Part shown: positions 61,951-64,000 of the stretch, one piece after another
Layout: every line of letters begins with the position of its first letter
How positions within the stretch are numbered: position 1 is the first letter of the stretch
Source of the DNA: an uncultured Pseudomonadota bacterium
GTDB lineage: Bacteria > Pseudomonadota > Gammaproteobacteria > Steroidobacterales > Steroidobacteraceae
DNA length: 64,000 bases
Direction: 5' to 3'
NCBI GenBank assembly: GCA_903868595.1
Contig: CAIPVV010000041.1
Location: 1-64,000, forward strand
Notes under the pieces: model-generated
Database searches by the model: none
Seen by the model: the letters and a program-made list of their open reading frames with translations, nothing else
Told to the model about the DNA's origin: nothing
Made by a program: the position numbers and the translations under genes

Positions 61951-62529
61951 TTGTCTTTGCAAGACAGAACGATAGGCTATTCGGAGTACCGGCAAATGAG
62001 CCCACCCGAAACACCCCGCCGCCTGGAGCCGTGTCTCCTCACCGAGGCACACGGGGAGTTGCTCGAGCTGCTGACGGAACTGCCCACCGCTGCCAGTGCG
62101 CCCGGTAGCCGGCTGCACGAGCGAACCGCCGCGAATCTGGCGGACCTGGTGCGGGCGATGAATTGCCAATACTCCAACCTGATCGAAGGGCATAACACCC
62201 GGCCGCACGACATCGAGCGGGCGCGGGTCGATGACTTCGACCGTGATGAGCCCCGCGGCAACCTGCAGTGGGAGGCTCGCCAGCACAGCCGCGTGCAGCA
62301 GGACATCGATCACCGCCATGCAGCCACTCGCTGCCGGATCCCGCGTCCAGCCAATTCCTAAGGGCGCCAGATCGGGCGTTCTATCGAGACGCGCACGGGC
62401 CGCGATCTGGTGGCTCGGTTGCGGCAGGAGGGCCTCATTGGTTCGGACTCGCCGAAGGGAGCGGTATCGCTGCGATTTCCCGTGCGCTCACTCGACGTGC
62501 TGTTTCCGCGACTCTACCCGCAAGGTTAG
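61951..62529 (+). pseudogene. Fic-family protein with the catalytic core deleted
   Basis: The first part (ANLADLVRAMNCQYSNLIEGHNTRPHDIER) is a Fic N-terminal region and stops at 62361. The C-terminal winged-helix part (TGRDLVARLRQEGLIGSD then LRFPVRSLDVLFPRLYPQG) continues in another frame to 62529. The central HPFxxGNGR catalytic block is missing, so the AMP-transferase is dead. An ATG at 61996 is an alternative start for the first part. Confidence 0.75.
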
Positions 62530-62547
62530 CCCGCCAGGCCGCTGCCC

Positions 62548-63443
62548 CTATCGGGTCGCGCGCAGCAGCGCGGTCAGGGGCGGCAGGAGCTCATCCAGAT
62601 GATCGTAGAGGGCGTTCACGTGCCCACCGAGCCCATCGTTCGGCGGATCCCTGAGCGTCAGCAGGCGCTTGGGGTCTTGCGCCGCCGCGAAATTCTTGAG
62701 GGCATGCGCGTAGGGCACCACCGCATCCGACACGCTGTGTGCGATGAGCAGCGGCACGCGCAAGCTGGGCAGGCGAGCGATCGAGTCGAACTGCACGCCC
62801 ACGAGCAGGCGCACCGGCAGCAGCGGATAAGTCTCCGCGGCCATGTCGGGGATCGACGTGAATGCCCCGAACAGCACCAGCGCCACCGCCGGGTGGCGCG
62901 TGGCCAGGTACACGGCGGGGCCCGAGCCCAGCGAGTGGCCCCAAAGGACAATGTGATCGTCAGGCACGCCACGGCGCTTGAGCTCCTGGTAGGCGGCCTC
63001 CGCATCCTCGTACCCGTGCGTCTCGGAGACGACGCCCGGCGTCAACCCATAGCCGCGGTAGTCCAGCCCCAGCACGTTGAACCCTGCGCGGCCACCCGCT
63101 CCAGGTGGCGGATCTGGCCCGGCGAGAGCGCGGTGTCGGCATTGCCGTGCAGATGCAGGACCCAGTAGCCCGAGGCCCCCGCGGCGGGCGACTGCACGAG
63201 GATCGCCGCGAGCGCCGTGCCCGCGGCCTCGGGAATGTCGATGCGCTCGGCATTGGCGGGCAGCGTCCCCAGCGTGCGGTTGTGGCTCAGGGCGGTCACG
63301 AAGATGAGCTCATCCTCGTGCCACCTGAGATAGCCCAGGGCGGCGCCCAGCAGGAGCGCTGCCCCCAGCACCAGGACGACGCCCGCCCGCAGCGCGTGCT
63401 GGGCCAGGGGCTTGGCGGAGGAGGCAGGAGCAGCGGGGGTCAT
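62548..63443 (-). pseudogene. Membrane-anchored alpha/beta hydrolase with a frameshift
   Basis: Two frames join into one BEM46-like hydrolase. The upstream half (from ATG 63443) has a transmembrane anchor and LHLHGNADTALSPGQIRHLE. The downstream half begins LGLDYRGYGLTPG, with the nucleophile elbow LWGHSLGSGPA, the acid in SVSDAVVP and a His in GGHVNALY. Loss of one base near 63085 separates them; total length 896 bp is one short of a multiple of three. Could also be a sequencing error. Confidence 0.75.
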
Positions 63444-63466
63444 GGCGCAATCCTCCTCGCGGCGGA

Positions 63467-64000
63467 TCAGGCGGACTGTGCCGCCGGTCGCGGTTCGATC
63501 CAGGTGCCGCGGGCCATCGCGCACAGCTGCCCGTCCTCATCGAACAGCGCCGTGCCGACGGTAGCCACGCGGCCACGCACTGTGAGCTGCCACGCGCTGA
63601 TGACGCAGGGCTCCCCCACGTGCACCAGGCGGTCGATGTGGCAGGTGTACTCGCCCAGCAGCCACAGGCGCCGTCCCGTGCGCAGCGCATGGAAGCCCGG
63701 GCAATCCAGGGCCGCGGCGATGAACTCGGGGCGCACCTTGCCGTCACCCTGCGAGAGCGACTCATCCGGCAGCCACGGCGCCGCCGCGATATCCCGACCG
63801 GACACCGGCGAGGCGAACAGCCGCAGGCCGTCGCCGCGCGCCCTGCCCGGGCCGCAGACAAAGCAGCCCGGGCAGGGGTGCTCCAGGAGCCCCGGCGCGT
63901 GCAACGAGGCCTCCAGCGCCTCCACGTAGGTCGGCGGCGGCGGTGCGATGAGGTCCAGGGTCCCCGGGCGCGCCTCGATCACGCGCTGCGTCCCGTGCAG
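63467..64000 (-). CDS. Hotdog-fold thioesterase-like protein, N-terminus beyond window
   Basis: At least 177 residues remain open to the right edge, with a possible GTG start at 63982. It has CFVCGPGRARGDGL, an Asp in AALDCPGFHAL and YTCHIDRLVHVGEPCVIS, in the order seen in bacterial hotdog thioesterase-like proteins. The substrate is unknown. Divergent genes are not visible because the window ends here. Confidence 0.65.
   Translation of the reverse strand: MHGTQRVIEARPGTLDLIAPPPPTYVEALEASLHAPGLLEHPCPGCFVCGPGRARGDGLRLFASPVSGRDIAAAPWLPDESLSQGDGKVRPEFIAAALDCPGFHALRTGRRLWLLGEYTCHIDRLVHVGEPCVISAWQLTVRGRVATVGTALFDEDGQLCAMARGTWIEPRPAAQSA

Noticed and set aside
59377-62319. A 980-codon minus-strand frame
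   Set aside because: It is antisense to ubiE, ubiJ and ubiB, all unmistakable; its translation is low-complexity Arg/His/Gln-rich.

Overview
The window is high-GC chromosomal DNA from a gammaproteobacterium. The gene sets point to the Xanthomonadales/Nevskiales side of the class: a dapF-DUF484-xerC-hslV-hslU cluster, ubiE-ubiJ-ubiB, ubiK beside a P-II gene and amtB, tamA-tamB, and an arginine operon that uses an N-acylornithine carbamoyltransferase. This placement is inferred from gene content and has not been tested phylogenetically. No rRNA, prophage, insertion sequence or CRISPR array was seen.

Layout. 1-0.9 kb: a lipoprotein cut by the window edge, then a decayed higBA toxin-antitoxin remnant. 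0.9-5.8 kb (minus strand): a YheT-type hydrolase, a response-regulator/membrane protein, a PAP2 phosphatase, an LpxH-like phosphoesterase and a GT4 glycosyltransferase. 5.9-16.5 kb: an Mpo1-like protein, a class III aminotransferase, psd, a DmeF-type metal exporter, pyrF, a YadGH-type ABC exporter, an SBF-type transporter, an HD-domain protein, a GlcD-type FAD dehydrogenase and a VOC protein. 16.8-18.2 kb: an FlhC-like regulator divergent from an unknown gene across a large palindrome. 18.2-26.6 kb: nudC, an NRDE protein, tamA-tamB and a membrane protein.

26.7-38.6 kb: argR-argG-(BioD/DUF1611-like P-loop gene)-argC-argD-argF'-argB-argH, then a small membrane protein, lptM and polA, all on the plus strand with touching or overlapping ends. 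The carbamoyltransferase resembles the Bacteroides N-succinylornithine enzyme and has Ala where acetylornithine enzymes have Glu. The P-loop gene lies in an operon that contains no recognisable N-acylglutamate synthase or deacylase. Together they suggest a succinylated arginine route with a possibly non-homologous acyltransferase. A structured RNA candidate fills the polA-engB gap, the position of Spot 42, ErsA and sX13 in other gammaproteobacteria.

38.6-41.6 kb: engB, cytochrome c4, a DsbA-like lipoprotein, decayed coding sequence and tRNA-Arg(CCG). 41.6-48.5 kb is an accessory region next to the tRNA: an intact higBA, a possible third toxin-antitoxin component, a Rieske oxygenase, a tannase-family esterase, a DUF3237 protein and several broken genes. 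48.6-64 kb returns to core genes: cytochrome c5, ubiK, a P-II protein lacking most of its T-loop, amtB, the dapF-hslU cluster, ribosomal protein THX and ubiE-J-B. The window ends with a fic remnant, a frameshifted hydrolase and a thioesterase cut by the right edge.
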